From NCBI GenBank assembly GCA_001466705.2, contig LATX02000239.1, positions 124,001 to 188,000 on the forward strand: a stretch of DNA of 64,000 nt. The letters run 5' to 3'. This document shows positions 46,891-58,514 of the stretch, piece by piece (the stretch's first letter is position 1; each line of letters starts with the position of its first letter). Made by a program: the position numbers and the translations under genes. The DNA is from Moniliophthora roreri (taxonomy: Eukaryota; Basidiomycota; Agaricomycetes; Agaricales; Marasmiaceae). Under the pieces are notes generated by a model. The model saw only the letters and a list, made by a program, of their open reading frames with translations. It did no database searches and had not been told where the DNA came from.

Positions 46891-49270
46891 ATGACCTCAG
46901 ATTCCTTAAACTCGACCACGCCAGTAATATTAACACCAGACTCAACTGGTACTAATGCAACAAATCTGACTTCTTCCCCGGAATCTTCTGGATCTGCCAA
47001 TATAAATGCTATCAGGAAAGCTCGTCGGCAAACTGCATTCTACCCCAATGTCAACTCGTCCAATAAAGCCCAAAAGCCGTTTAGTCGGAGTGCTGCGAAA
47101 CGCGAGAGTGTTATGGCATTGGGGAGTATAGAACATTTGCAGTATTACTTCACCAAGACTGGATTACAAGCCAAGAAGAAGTGGGTCTTTTGTTTTACTT
47201 GTTGTTCGTACTAAAAAAAAATATACTAATTGTGTGTATCTAGACCCCAAGCTTTGGATAAACCTCATTATGGAGTTGTCCCAGCTATTGGCGGAGAGCT
47301 CCAAATCCACACTAACACATCTGTTGGTTCTGTCGACCTCAAATTACCTCCCACACCTGTTATTCCAAGCCCCGTTCGCCCTTCATTCCCACAAGTTCCC
47401 AAAACCTATGAAGTTGATCCAGAGTCTCTTTTACCAGGCGTTATCGAAGATCTTACTGTCGTTTCACGCGTATGGCGCATCGACGCCGATTCATCACGTT
47501 CCGGCCCCGACAATCCAGTGAACACGAACTATTTTGATGTACTCGGCGCACTGCAGGCAACCACGCGTGCTATACGCTCTGTACGGAACTACGTCGTTTC
47601 TCTCCCCGACGAATCAGTAGGAAACATAGGCGAACTGTTTAGGTCGAATAGACTTACGGCTGCGGTTGCGGGACGAAGAGTTTCTTCTTCGTCTACATCG
47701 GCATCTTCTACATCCGCTTCCACCTCATCAGCGACACTTGATCCACTTGCACTTATCCGGCGTTCAGCACTGGAAGTGCTTACTGTCCTTCGGGATCTGG
47801 AAGAAAGATATCGGTTACCTCTCACTGATGATGCCTATGACGCACAGAGTGACAGCGGTGGTGGTTCACGGCGTGTCGCTAGTGCATCGGAACGAGTAGC
47901 CAGTCCGAGTGGTGTGCTGGACGAGTTGGAGAGAGAGCACACTGAGGCCGAATTGGAGGGTCTGCATGAAGTGGACGCCGATACGTCAGTTGCTTTCTCT
48001 CTCGTTCGAGTTCAAGGTCGTGATGAAAGCGTTCCTGTATGGGAGAATGAAGACAATGATGAATTTAATCAGGAAGAGTCACAGAAGAAGGAAGGTTGGG
48101 ACGAGAGGCTGGTTCTGGGAAGTGGTTGGCTATATCGACAGGATGTGATCCTTGAGGAACTGGAGAAGGAACGACGTGTAGTGGGAGGGTATCTGGATGT
48201 TGTTGACGAGGTGCTGTTTTCCGGTCAGAAGGGGGACCACAATCTGGCAGAACGTGGTTGGATGAAGGAAAAGGCGAAGATAGCTGAGAAGAGACGGTCT
48301 GGATCGAGGGTCAGCAAGGCACGAAGGACAAGTGCCGGCGATGCAGAAGGCAGAAGTCTTGGCCTTGGCTTCACATTCCCAGAGGCTGGTGGTCGCAGAC
48401 GGGTGTCGACTGGGATGATAAACACCATGATGGAGTCGACAAGGCTCAGCGAAGAGCCAAGTACAATGGAAGGTATCACTGAAGCTGACGAGGAAGAAGA
48501 GCCAGAGAATGGACAAGATGGTGATGGTGGGGTTGAAGACGACGACTTGCCAGAGTGGGCAAAAAGGAACGCCTTCCTTGAAAATCCTCTAGGTAAGCGC
48601 GATATCCTGATACTATATTTCAATGCCCTCATATGCCGATCAGATCGCTGCCATGCCCTCATCTCATCACTACTACCTTCAACCCTCCAATCAGCGCTTG
48701 TGCCCGAAGACTCTTCACGCTTAACATTCCTTGACTGCCTTTCCTCCGGACAGCTACTGTGCGCTGCCTACAACGCCGGCGTGCGCAAATCCAAGGAACC
48801 ATGGGGATATGTCAACAAGGACGGTATACACGACATCATCGCACTCGAGCAAGCTGCTGCCGAAGCTGGTGATTCCGGAAGTAAAGCCAAGACTGGCTGG
48901 ACGTTCCGCAGATCAGATAATCTGCGGTTATGGGTCGGGTAAGCCACTTTTTCCTTTCTGCAGTCGGAATACAACTGATATGCCTGCAAGGGCACTGAAA
49001 CTACGATACATGCTCCCCATTGTGACGCCTGCAGTACCAGCTGCGACAGGAGGACCGAACCTTGTCAATGGCTCGACGACACCTGCTTCGTCGAATACAC
49101 CCGCCACGTCGCCGTTACCGCAGCCACGCAAGTTCACTACGAATGAGCCTCCAATAGTATTTGATGCAAAGATTGTAGCAAAGAAGGATGACGGCTGGGA
49201 AGACATGTTGGAGGCTGTTTTACTGCGATGGATGTGGAGGGTCGTTGACGAGAGGCGGTCAAACAGATAA
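46891..49270 (+). CDS. Conserved protein with C-terminal CH-like region
   Basis: ATG at 46891. The first exon is Ser/Thr-rich, then conserved (RKARRQTAFYPNVNSSNKAQ; GSIEHLQYYFTKTGLQAKKK). A 65 nt intron leads to the main exon (PQALDKPHYGVVPAIGG; VVSRVWRIDADSS; YFDVLGALQATTRAIRSV). It has a Ser-rich and acidic middle, and EWAKRNAFLENPL before the next intron. The end holds TFLDCLSSGQLLCAAYNAGV, GWTFRRSDNLRLWV and ALKLRYMLPI, spaced like the core of a calponin-homology fold, and stops at 49270. I infer possible cytoskeletal binding from that resemblance only. It diverges from TOM70 across a 255 bp promoter region. Confidence 0.75.
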
Positions 49271-49520
49271 CGTGGACGGCAAACTTGAAGAGCCGACTAT
49301 GAACATGACTATATAATGTAAAGTACGCTGCTGAATGACAAGGCCGCAATGTTTTTGATTCAATATAGGCTATATAAATAAGACCAAGATGATGAGAGTA
49401 TGAAGCTGGACTTGGGATGGGTAAGTGAGAAACTCGAAAAAATACACGTGCATCACAAGTACAAGGCGATGGTATCGTCCAACTGACGTTGGTGGGAAGA
49501 AAGAGATTCTTATGAAGACT

Positions 49521-50892
49521 TAGGAGAACTTCCACCTAAAATATAGCCAATCAGTGGGCTGAGAAGACGCGAAGTGTGATACACGCTCACCTGTTACCAC
49601 AATTGGTACAGCTATATGAAATGATTAGTTTCAGGGTAAGCATTTAAGATGGTTAGAACGCACGTTACGAAAGTCTACAAAAAACCGTCAGTATTGATTT
49701 CAGCTACCGGTGAAAGATATGAACGCACAGTCATAGGCTCATCAGCACTTCGTGTCTGGGCCTGTCGGTATCGGCATTTCCTCTGCAAAAGGTGTTAAAC
49801 TGTGTCCTAGAGGCCGTGAGCCGTGAGTCGGCAACGTACCTGTTTGCACCTTCCGCACTGGAATGCATCGGTCTCAGCCTGCTGTTCCTCTGCTCCCAGA
49901 GACGCGAAAAAGTTATCTTGTTTGATTTTTTGGTCGGCAGCTTTCCGTTCCTCCGAAGCCATTTCCTATGATGTGTCCTTCAGTACTAGAGGGCACAATA
50001 GCAAATCAAGGGACTCACATCGCTAGACATTTTGGCTAGTTTGTCTGCTGCTATCAGGCCACTGACTACGCTCTCCCTCAAACCAGGGTTGTTCTTGTCC
50101 TTCAAGTTGACGAAAAGAGACCGGATTCGAGCACGATACTCTGCTGTTGCCCCTCCGTGGGAGTTGAAGACTGCCAGCTCAACGTCTCGTGCTTTTTTGC
50201 TGACCAATTCAGATGCTGATGTGTGGCATGAATCAGAATTCCAGAGCCTCATTTAGACTGGTCGGAATACTCACGAGCACCAGAATCGCTGACAAGAGCG
50301 TCATAGATGAGCTCCGTACACTTGTCTCTGGTCTTATCTCCCGTGAAGTTGATGGTGACGCCATCGGATTTGGCAGTACGTGTTTCGGTTTTTGCTGTCG
50401 ATGCTGTCGGTGTGACGGGCGTAGCAGGCCCATTGGTCGACGATTTCGAAGCTGAGCCTTTTTCAGCAATGTGTGCGGCATAAAAATCGACTTGCTACGC
50501 ACCTTGAGGCTTGGACGTCGAGCCACTCGAGGCCTTGGCCTTATCCACTTCAGCCTTCCATTTCTTCACCAAATCCTTCGCAGCATCCGCCACTTCTTTC
50601 GTGCTGGAGTTCCTTAACTTTCCGACAGCTAAACCAGCTTTACTTTCCTGGAAAATCGGGCGAAAATGATTAGCAAATATGGAGAAAGTGAAGAATTGAG
50701 CCACTCACCCTCAAAATAGCTTCATTTATCTGGAAATCGCGCTTCAAGATACTCAGTATGCCAAGTATGTCCTTCTGGGGGTATAGTTAGAAACTGAAAG
50801 GGTTCAACATGGAATCATACGCGTACCGTGTTGTTGCTCGCACTTTGTAGCTGTTTCACGAGCTTTTTCAACTCTGCTGGATCCGAAGACAT
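49521..50892 (-). CDS. DST1: Transcription elongation factor TFIIS
   Basis: TFIIS rescues backtracked RNA polymerase II by stimulating transcript cleavage. The ATG at 50892 gives MSSDPAELKKLVKQLQSAS; domain I (LW/TFIIS-N) continues with DILGILSILKRDFQINEAIL and LAVGKLRNSSTKEVADAAKD. The linker has GSTSKPQG. Domain II reads RDKCTELIYDALVSDSG, AEYRARIRSLFVNLKDKNNP and LAKMSSDEMASEERK. The C-terminal zinc ribbon has CGRCKQRKCRYRQAQTRSAD, the Asp-Glu pair needed for cleavage (SADEP), and CTNCGNRWKFS. All four zinc cysteines are present. The last exon is only a few codons. Confidence 0.94.
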
Positions 50893-50927
50893 GCTCTGCT
50901 ATGCTACAGTCTAGAGATACAATTTAA

Positions 50928-50946
50928 CTCTCTCTCTCTCTCTCTC
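50928..50946. repeat. CT microsatellite upstream of TFIIS
   Basis: Nineteen bases of alternating C and T, 36 bp upstream of the TFIIS start; it reads GA on the coding strand. Pyrimidine or GA tracts are common in fungal 5' UTRs and core promoters. Confidence 0.8.
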
Positions 50947-52958
50947 AGAAACCTAAAATAACCCTGCTCCTTGACAAAGGCGACTTGTGGCTTGAAGCAA
51001 GCAAGGCAATGGTAAGGGTTTCCTGCAGACCGCCGACTGTGGGAAAGCCTTGGCTTAACCCTAAAACACTCATGTGACTCTGTTCTCAGCCGAGCCGTCG
51101 CAGCGTTTTCTCAGTTGTTCCCTGTGGTGCACCAGAAATCAATCGAGAGTCATAGTGTCATTCATCTCACTGTTGACCAGATGCAGTTCTCCAGAACACA
51201 TTGACAAGAACCCTATAGGAGCAAGTAGCACACGATCAAGATGTATCGTCGGCGTCTGTTGACACATTAATCGCATTCACATGTGCCTAGTGTTACTGCA
51301 CCACCGTTGATGACAGCCGACATAAAACCCAAAAATAATCTAGTTCCCTCGATGGCTATCATGTGTGTCATAAATGCATACATTCAGCAACTCAATCTGA
51401 GTAAGGTACGTCCCCATAGCTCATGTTCATGACGCATGAGGCTCTCCCGGCTTTGGCTATCCAGCTACATCCTGACCACAACACCACTTGTTCAAATGCT
51501 AGGTTCAAGCCTACCTGGAGCAGCGCTGAAGATCCTCAAGAATAAGTAAGACCCGGTCATCACCGCTATGATAAAACCGAACGGTCTTCCGCTACCGATA
51601 TCGATTGGATTGACCAGGGTGTCCATGCAAGAGGTCACTCATTTGGGCGAAGGGTAAAGATATGTCGTTAAATTGGATCCTCATGCCGATGTTGGCTCAT
51701 GCAAGATGCAGCTCGCGCAGACTCCGTCGCTGTGCAGTCTCCTTCGGTCCGGCTCCGTAGCTGGGTGTGGACCACTGAAAAGAACCCAATCCTTCTCCAA
51801 GTCGACAAGTGCCCTCGAATGATAGTGGTTTGGTGCTATCGGATGCCACATTCCTGTAACAAGCCGCTCCCGACGCAAAGGGAAACGAACTGGTAAGGAG
51901 GCGATCTCCAATGGTTGACAGATGCTATTTGGTTGGCATTACTCAATTTAGACGAGCATGTCTACATTCCTGCAGACGGCGGAAGGCCGACATCACCGCA
52001 TGGTCATGTGTTAGTTCACCGTCCTCATCTCATACTCTCTGGACAGCGGACCGGTACCGGCCATGGCGTTACGTGGTGAGGGAGGTTCATGGTGGACATC
52101 CTGGTCTGAATCTAATGGTGGAACATGGCGCATGAGTGTCGCTTGGACCTAATGTAGAGGTGTGTAGATGCCTGCCTCTACATTCAATGCCAATGCTGAC
52201 TAGATTTCCCTCGGTCGATATGACAAAAAAGGTCTGGAACATTCGCCTATCGATGGTGATTCCGTTAATCTAAGCTTGTGTATCAATCAACTAAAGCCGG
52301 AAGAAAGCAAATGATCAGGAAATTCCCGTCCGCGCTCCCGTCATAAAGAAGTCGCATTTTTGGGCTCCGTCGAGCCATGTGAGGTCTCAGGATTATCTTT
52401 GGTCAATCACGACTGAATGAATGAAGTGCCGCATGCTCTACACGCATTTTTACGGATTTTGGTGGCTCCCATCGTTATGCGTTAGCTCGCCATGTCCAAA
52501 CCGTTGCATATATATCGGGTAAGTGAGTTGAATGTGCGAAAATTGATGTCTGATCTGTCTCCGAATGGTTCGAATACTCTGCGACCTCGATAGAGTAAAA
52601 ATTACATAAACAAGACGACCTCTCCCCAGAGTCGGCAAGTTTTTTGAAGGGTCTTTTCAACGATTGATTGGAGTGAAAGTGGCGAACAACAGTAGGTGTT
52701 TTTCCTCCTCCGAGGTGACAGGACCAGTATGAAGTCAAGCTAGGTTCTCCCTTTGGCCTCGTGTTGGCTGACATTTTGTCAAATAAATAATAAATCCGAC
52801 AGGATCCCATAAGGATCCACAAGGTTTGCCCATTGATCACCACCAGTCTTTGTTCTTCACATTCTCCCTCTTCGCCGTTTATTCTTGCAAACTTAACCTC
52901 GGTTTTCGGGTTACGCATTGTGTTCGAAACTCCTGTTACGTGTCACCCCAACGGCTCC
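50947..52958. other. Gene-free stretch
   Basis: About 2.0 kb between TFIIS and the Med25-like gene. Short open frames occur on both strands but none has recognisable motifs or a consistent splice chain. No inverted or tandem repeats were noticed apart from the CT tract at the left end. Confidence 0.5.
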
Positions 52959-55222
52959 ATGGCCAGTGCTTCCTCTTCCCATGTACCCTCCGAAATCCCT
53001 CAAGCGGTCGCTGTTCTTTTGATGATTGAGAACTCGCGAGGCTTGTTTCATCTGTGGTCAGATCTTCGAGATCAATACTTAAAGCCGTTATTGCAAAAAA
53101 TAGAGTACGGACATCCTTCACTACCGGTAAGAATACTGCTGCAGCTGTGTGGGAGCCTGTTGAAATTCTTCAACGTACAGGTGACAACATTTGTCCTGGA
53201 AAGTCTCCCACCAAACTCCGCTCAAAACCGCAAACCCATTGTACCCCGTCAATATCGTACATTTCAGGATTCGTTACAGGATGTGAGGTTCAATCACAAC
53301 GCAAGCAATCGGCTGTCACTCTCAAAGATTCGAAACGGGGCGGAGGTGAGTGTATATTTTCAAACCCCGCTCAGCATCTGTGATTCCTGATAGATGTTAC
53401 AGTACCTTGCTAACGCGGTTACTGGCGCAGTTTCTAGGCATATCGTCATCTTGGCCTCCTCGCCTCCTGTGAATGACGCTTCAACGGTAGATGACGAAGG
53501 CATCCCTGGTCATTCTCCATGGAATCATCTGGCTGAGCTTCTTACCAAGGTGCGTCATGCGCTTCCTACAACGCCTTTGTTCCTGACGCTGCTGCAATTC
53601 GTGAAACGAGGTAAACGCAAGGTGTCATCTCATACTCAGGTCAGGACAAGACATGCAGCTTTTGACGGGTCTTTTCGAGGAAATGGTACCTTTTCTGCCT
53701 AGAGCGTTGGGTCCAGAATCTGATATTGGTCAAAAAAAAGCTTAGGCTGCAAAAGATTACTGAAGAAAACGCTTGGTTCCCTGTCGATACCAACAAGATA
53801 ATTGTCAGGTTGTCGTCGCAGCGAGATTATCGAGGGGAATATGGTCAGTGTCTCGTTGCTTCGCCGTACTCAGCCTAGGCTCACGCAAGCGCTGAAATGA
53901 TGCTCTCCTATTGGCCTCTTTTGAATGCAGCGCCCCACCTCCTTACCGTACGTAAATTGTCCAGGCATTCAGTCGTGTCCCTTACATTCAGTTGTATAGC
54001 AGTCACCTCTGCAGTCGTCTCCGCCTTCAGCATTTCTCGAACCACACGACTCACTCCCTTTCAGTGAGAGTCCTAGGGCAAGTCCGCCCCAGTCACCGCA
54101 TGAGGCATTTCCTAGTCTCGTATCTCAACTGCAGCAGGTGTGCGCCAGGTCAGCTTTGCCACTGCCAAATCTTCGCTCAAAACCTTTTTACAGGTCCATG
54201 GGCTGACGAAAAAAAAGGTGTATGGAACGAAACCAGTTCGAAAGCCTTTTGTGTCCGGGGAACTGTACCGTGGGGAGCCCACAAATCGTCGATCCCTTTC
54301 ACTCTCTCCTGACTCGCCTGTATCCCCGCCCACGAATCACGGTGGTCGGATGGCTTCTCACTCGACATTGGACCGCTCGAATCGTCTACATCACAGCTCT
54401 TCATCTGACTTCCGGCCTTACCATCGACCAAGTCGAACGTATAACTCCGGATCGCATAATACAGTATATGACTCCTCGTCACAGTACAGGAACTTGGACA
54501 GTCCCGGCAGTGTGTCCTTACCTTCCAGCCCCACGCCTTACGTTGAATTGACTCATGCGCCGTTAGAATTCTCTCAACCTTTAGGATGGGCGGTACCGAC
54601 GACAAACCCGTTGGATGCGTCGGCCAACCGAAGCCCAACTTCATCGGACCCAAAGCTACCGTCGCCTCGACAATCTGTATCACTACCACCTTCCATACCG
54701 TCCACACCTTATCTGCCTGCTCATTCCATACAAGAGCATCACCATTTTCATGCGCAAGATCCGGAGCCTATACATGCAGCAGCCAATCACCAGGGTCATC
54801 CAGAGTCGGTGCAAAGTATACCTTATTATGATCCACCAATAGGAACTCTTAATCCTCCTTCTTCCGCATCGGGGTATAGTAGGGAAGACAAAGGCCCGCT
54901 GTCTTTGTGTTGGGACCCAAACTTGTATAGGGACGAGCTTCTTTCACACCTCGAGCCTGCCCATTACCGCCCCCAGACGGAGTATGCCAGTACATCTTTT
55001 CTTCCGCCATCAAAAGTACAACATTCATTACCGCAGGAAAACAGGACGGAGGGACTTGCAATGCCGTCTCATTATGATGCCACACATACTCACCAGGGAG
55101 GCTGGGAGTTAGGCACAGAGATGAATCATCGACACTACCAAGCATCTGAAGGTCCTTCATTGGAACCTCACGTATCTCCGCCGTCGGGAAGTGATTCCTC
55201 CCTTACACGCTGGGCAGGATAA
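52959..55222 (+). CDS. Med25-like VWA protein (Mediator subunit, putative)
   Basis: ATG at 52959. The first exon (EIPQAVAVLLMIENSRGLFH; DLRDQYLKPLLQKI) matches the opening strand and helix of the Mediator-25 VWA domain. A later exon (YLANAVTGAVSRHIVILASS, PWNHLAELLTK, about 53395-53550) matches its closing strand. An exon at about 54015-54135 (FPSLVSQLQQ) joins VHGLTKKKVYGTKPVRKPF after a 55 nt intron. The last exon is a long low-complexity Ser/Pro/His tail ending SDSSLTRWAG. Mediator subunits bridge activators and RNA polymerase II. The middle exons (53130-53390 and 53600-53900) could not be fixed, so the exact chain is uncertain. Confidence 0.5.
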
Positions 55223-55446
55223 TATGTGTTACGATACAAAATCAGATAAGCCATAATGGACCGTCGAAGGACTACAGATATCGTTTCTTATTCACCGGGG
55301 ACTTTGTAGTATTAGATTACCTCCGTACACTGACAGTTTAGCGGTAAAGTGACATCACGCGGCGCAAGTCACGGACAAGGTTACAAATATAATACAGTAA
55401 CAAGTGCATGTACTGCTAGGGGATAATGACATCATCGATGACATCA

Positions 55447-57073
55447 TCAAGACGATTGTTCAGCATACACCTTGTACATCGAATCGGTAAGTAGAGTATC
55501 CATTATCGGAGGCTAGACATACCTTGATCGTTTTATCAGCACCACCAGTAATGAGACGAGTACCGGTTATGTCAAATGTAGAGCAGAAGACACCAGCTTC
55601 AGCCTCAAGAGACCCAGGCTGTGGAATGTCTTCCATGTTCTGGAACGGTGTTCCGGTGTTGTAGTCCCAAAACGTTAGTGTTCCATTGTCACCTACATAG
55701 ATAAGTGAGGTAAGGCGGAGGTATTTTGGGCAGCTCCTAGTGACTTACCGCCCGAGAAGAAAACGCCTTCGGCATTAACCGACAAGGTGTTGATGATAGC
55801 GTTGTGCCCGCTGAAGTTGAAGACAAAGTTGCCTTCCGGGCATTTCCACTTTTTGATATTATTGCCCCCAGCGGAGCCGGTTGCAAAAGAATATTCAGTT
55901 GGATGTATTGCTAACGCGCGGACTGATTTCTTGTGATGTGTCAAAGTCACCATCGTCTTTCCTGCAGCAAGGTCCCATAATCTTGATAAGAGTCAGTGGA
56001 AGCGTGAGTCGAGACGCAGTTGAATCCGCACCTTACTGTAGAGTCCATACTCCCAGTAATGACTTGAGGGTCAGACTCCTGACACTTTACGTCCGCAACC
56101 GTGGCTGTGTGGCCTGAAAGAACATGTATCTGTGCTTTGGTCCTCATGTCCCACACACGAGCGGATGCATCACGACCAGAAGTTACCAGAATGTCAAGAG
56201 TAGGATGGAGAGATAACGCGTATACACCCGAGAGATGTCCATGGTAATGCCGAATAACTTTGTTAGCCTCGAGGTCCCAACACTTGACCATCTATGAGTC
56301 CAATCAGTAAATGTGGTCTCAAGCTCCGAATGGAAAACCATACCTTGTCTTCCCCACATGAGAACAAATATGGATGTCTTGGTGACACCGCGAGGCCTCT
56401 CACTGTTGATATATGACCTGTCAAGGACAGCTTCAACTCCCCGGATGCAAGATCCCATATCTTCACCACACGGTCACCGGCACCAGTAGCGAACCATTTA
56501 TTTCCAGGTTCCACAGCAACGCTTCTCACCCAACCAAGATGTCCTGAAATAACGCGAACAAGCTTCCATGGCGGATGGTAAGTTGGTTTGATGGTTCGGG
56601 TAGTTTTGTGTAGGGTGAGTGCTTGGGAGAGTTTGGTTGCGGAAGTGAATGTAGATTGCCGTGGAGGGGGTGTGTTATCTATTTTTGCGATCATACGTGA
56701 GGTGTCTGCATCAACAGCTAGATAAATGAAAAAATGATCAACCAGTGAATTGAAAAGGACGTTAAGTGGGAACGCACGTCCAGCAGTGATCATTTTCAAG
56801 TTCTCGTTTGGTCTCGACGGTCCCACAGGACCCTGTTGCGACAGAAGAGCCGTGGGGAGTTCTTTAAAGTCTCTATACTCGTCTCGTATCTTGACTGAAA
56901 GTTTCAAGCGTACGCTGTAGGATGAATGAGTAAGTTTCAGCTGAAAATAATTCAACTGACCTCCTCTCCTCATCGGTTATACTATCATCCGGACATGAAG
57001 CGAATACAGCATGCGTGCGTTTGGCATTATGGCGAAAAAGAGGTTCGAGGGAAGGGAGTGCTTCTGTTGTCAT
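55447..57073 (-). CDS. PRP46: WD40 splicing factor PRP46/PLRG1
   Basis: Component of the Prp19-associated complex in the spliceosome. The ATG at 57073 gives [20 protein letters not shown]. The N-terminal part has [20 protein letters not shown]. Then [20 protein letters not shown] opens seven WD repeats: [110 protein letters not shown] and [20 protein letters not shown]. It ends with [10 protein letters not shown] and VYAEQSS. The short exons and the last seven residues after an intron fit the family. Confidence 0.92.
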
Positions 57074-57420
57074 TGTGAAAATGAAGGAGTCGTGTTCCTC
57101 GTGTCAATCGAGTCTGTAAAATGGATTTGATGTCAAAATGAAGTTACCCCTACGGAAAGTGCACCTTACCTGCCCGAATATGAAAGACCAAGATTAGCCC
57201 GAGGAGTAGTAACTTGGACCAGACGAGGCGTTGAAGACGACAGAAGGCCGTGGGAACCACAAGAGAACACATGGACTTTCTCACGCTTCACCTCCTGATT
57301 CCAGTCTTGCACGCCCACACTCAGTGGCTCAAATCTTGGTTTGTAATGTTTCCAGCGAATACGAATCTGTAACATCACGATTCTTATGAACAAATTACCA
57401 ATCACTTTCGACCGCTTCTT
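57074..57420 (-). other. PRP46 5' leader with probable intron
   Basis: On the minus strand a gcag|gtaagg donor near 57174 and a ttttacag acceptor near 57117 would remove about 56 nt just upstream of the ATG. An open frame at 57166-57405 on this strand is not protein-like and is more likely leader sequence. Confidence 0.45.
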
Positions 57421-57814
57421 CTAACGACGCCTAATAGAATGCTGTATGCTGCTACTCCACCACGACTGTTTCAGGACCCCCTTGCCGTATTATATTTGGA
57501 GCTTTCGTTACTAGGTCTCCACCTCTGGCACTGCGTTTGTTTGCCGAACATGCTAGAAGATCTCAAGCGCTGAAGTTTTTCACCTTATTCTCAAAACCTT
57601 CTGCAACACCTGTCGAACGCTGGTAGAACCAAGCGCGTATGTATGAATTTCAGGCTGGGATCAAGTCTTTCACTTCTTCAAAATATTTTGCGTCTCTGCT
57701 TGGTCTCTGCCGGCGCAGCCAGCTGCTTGTGATAGCCATCGAGATACCTATGCGTCGTCACACTTTTTGGAGCTCTTAACCGTGGCATTACGGTAAGTAT
57801 TCACTCGTCTTGTG

Positions 57815-57820
57815 TATAAA
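57815..57820 (+). promoter_or_regulatory. TATA box of the small secreted protein gene
   Basis: TATAAA, 63 bp upstream of the ATG at 57883, consistent with a strong inducible core promoter. Confidence 0.6.
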
Positions 57821-57882
57821 TGAGTCCCTTCTGTTGTCTATTTCACTACAATCCTCACAGTAACTTCAAGACCCCAGCAGCA

Positions 57883-58514
57883 ATGAAATTTTTCGCTCTT
57901 ACATCTCTTGCAGCCCTCGCCGCCATCACGCAGGCTCAGCTGACGATCAACACACCGTACGTCGCCTTACTCTCCAGAACAAACACACACGCTCATCGTC
58001 GTTCTCCAGTTCAAACCTGGTTGAGTGCCAGCCATCACAGTTAACCTGGACGGGCGGACAAGGTACGTAAGAACATTCACTAACTCAGAATCTGACTGAC
58101 AAACTCAAAAAGGCCCCTACTTCTTGGTGCGTGTTCGTCTTGTAGCTTGACGTCGAATTTTCTATTTACTTCAAAACATGCCTCATATCAATAATGATAG
58201 TCGTACGTGCTGGAATCATTTCTTTCTATGACAAATGTCTAATTAAATTCATCACGTTCAGCGTGCAAGACGGTAACAACCCCAGTGGCACTCCCTTGAA
58301 GCAATTCCCTCAGGCGGATGGCACATCTCTGACCTGGACTGTGGACTTATCGTCAGGCACATCCATTAGTCTGCTTTTGAGGGATAACGCTGGCGCGACT
58401 GCTCAGAGCGCTCCGGTCACTATCCAAGCCGGAAGTAAGTTTTTTTTTCTAGTAATTTTAGCATTGTTTGTTTACTTGGACATACCAACAGCCTCGACTG
58501 ATTGCCACCAGTGA
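57883..58514 (+). CDS. Small secreted beta-sandwich-like protein
   Basis: MKFFALTSLAALAAITQAQ is a clear signal peptide. Four or five short exons give LTINTP, SLVECQPSQLTWTGGQ, GPYFL, VQDGNNPSGTPLKQFPQADG, TSLTWTVDLSSGTSISLLLR and APVTIQAG, then TSTDCHQ and a stop at 58512-58514. Many Agaricomycete secreted or wall proteins share this TWTGG...GPYFL...LTWTVD...SAPVTIQ pattern and go on into a Ser/Thr-rich stalk with a GPI signal. Here the chain stops right after the globular part, so it should be freely secreted. Function unknown. Confidence 0.78.

Noticed and set aside
54177..54707. 176-residue minus-strand open frame
   Set aside because: Antisense shadow of the low-complexity tail of the Med25-like gene.
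57166..57405. 79-residue minus-strand open frame upstream of PRP46
   Set aside because: A splice donor and acceptor between it and the PRP46 ATG make it more likely a 5' leader; composition is not convincing.
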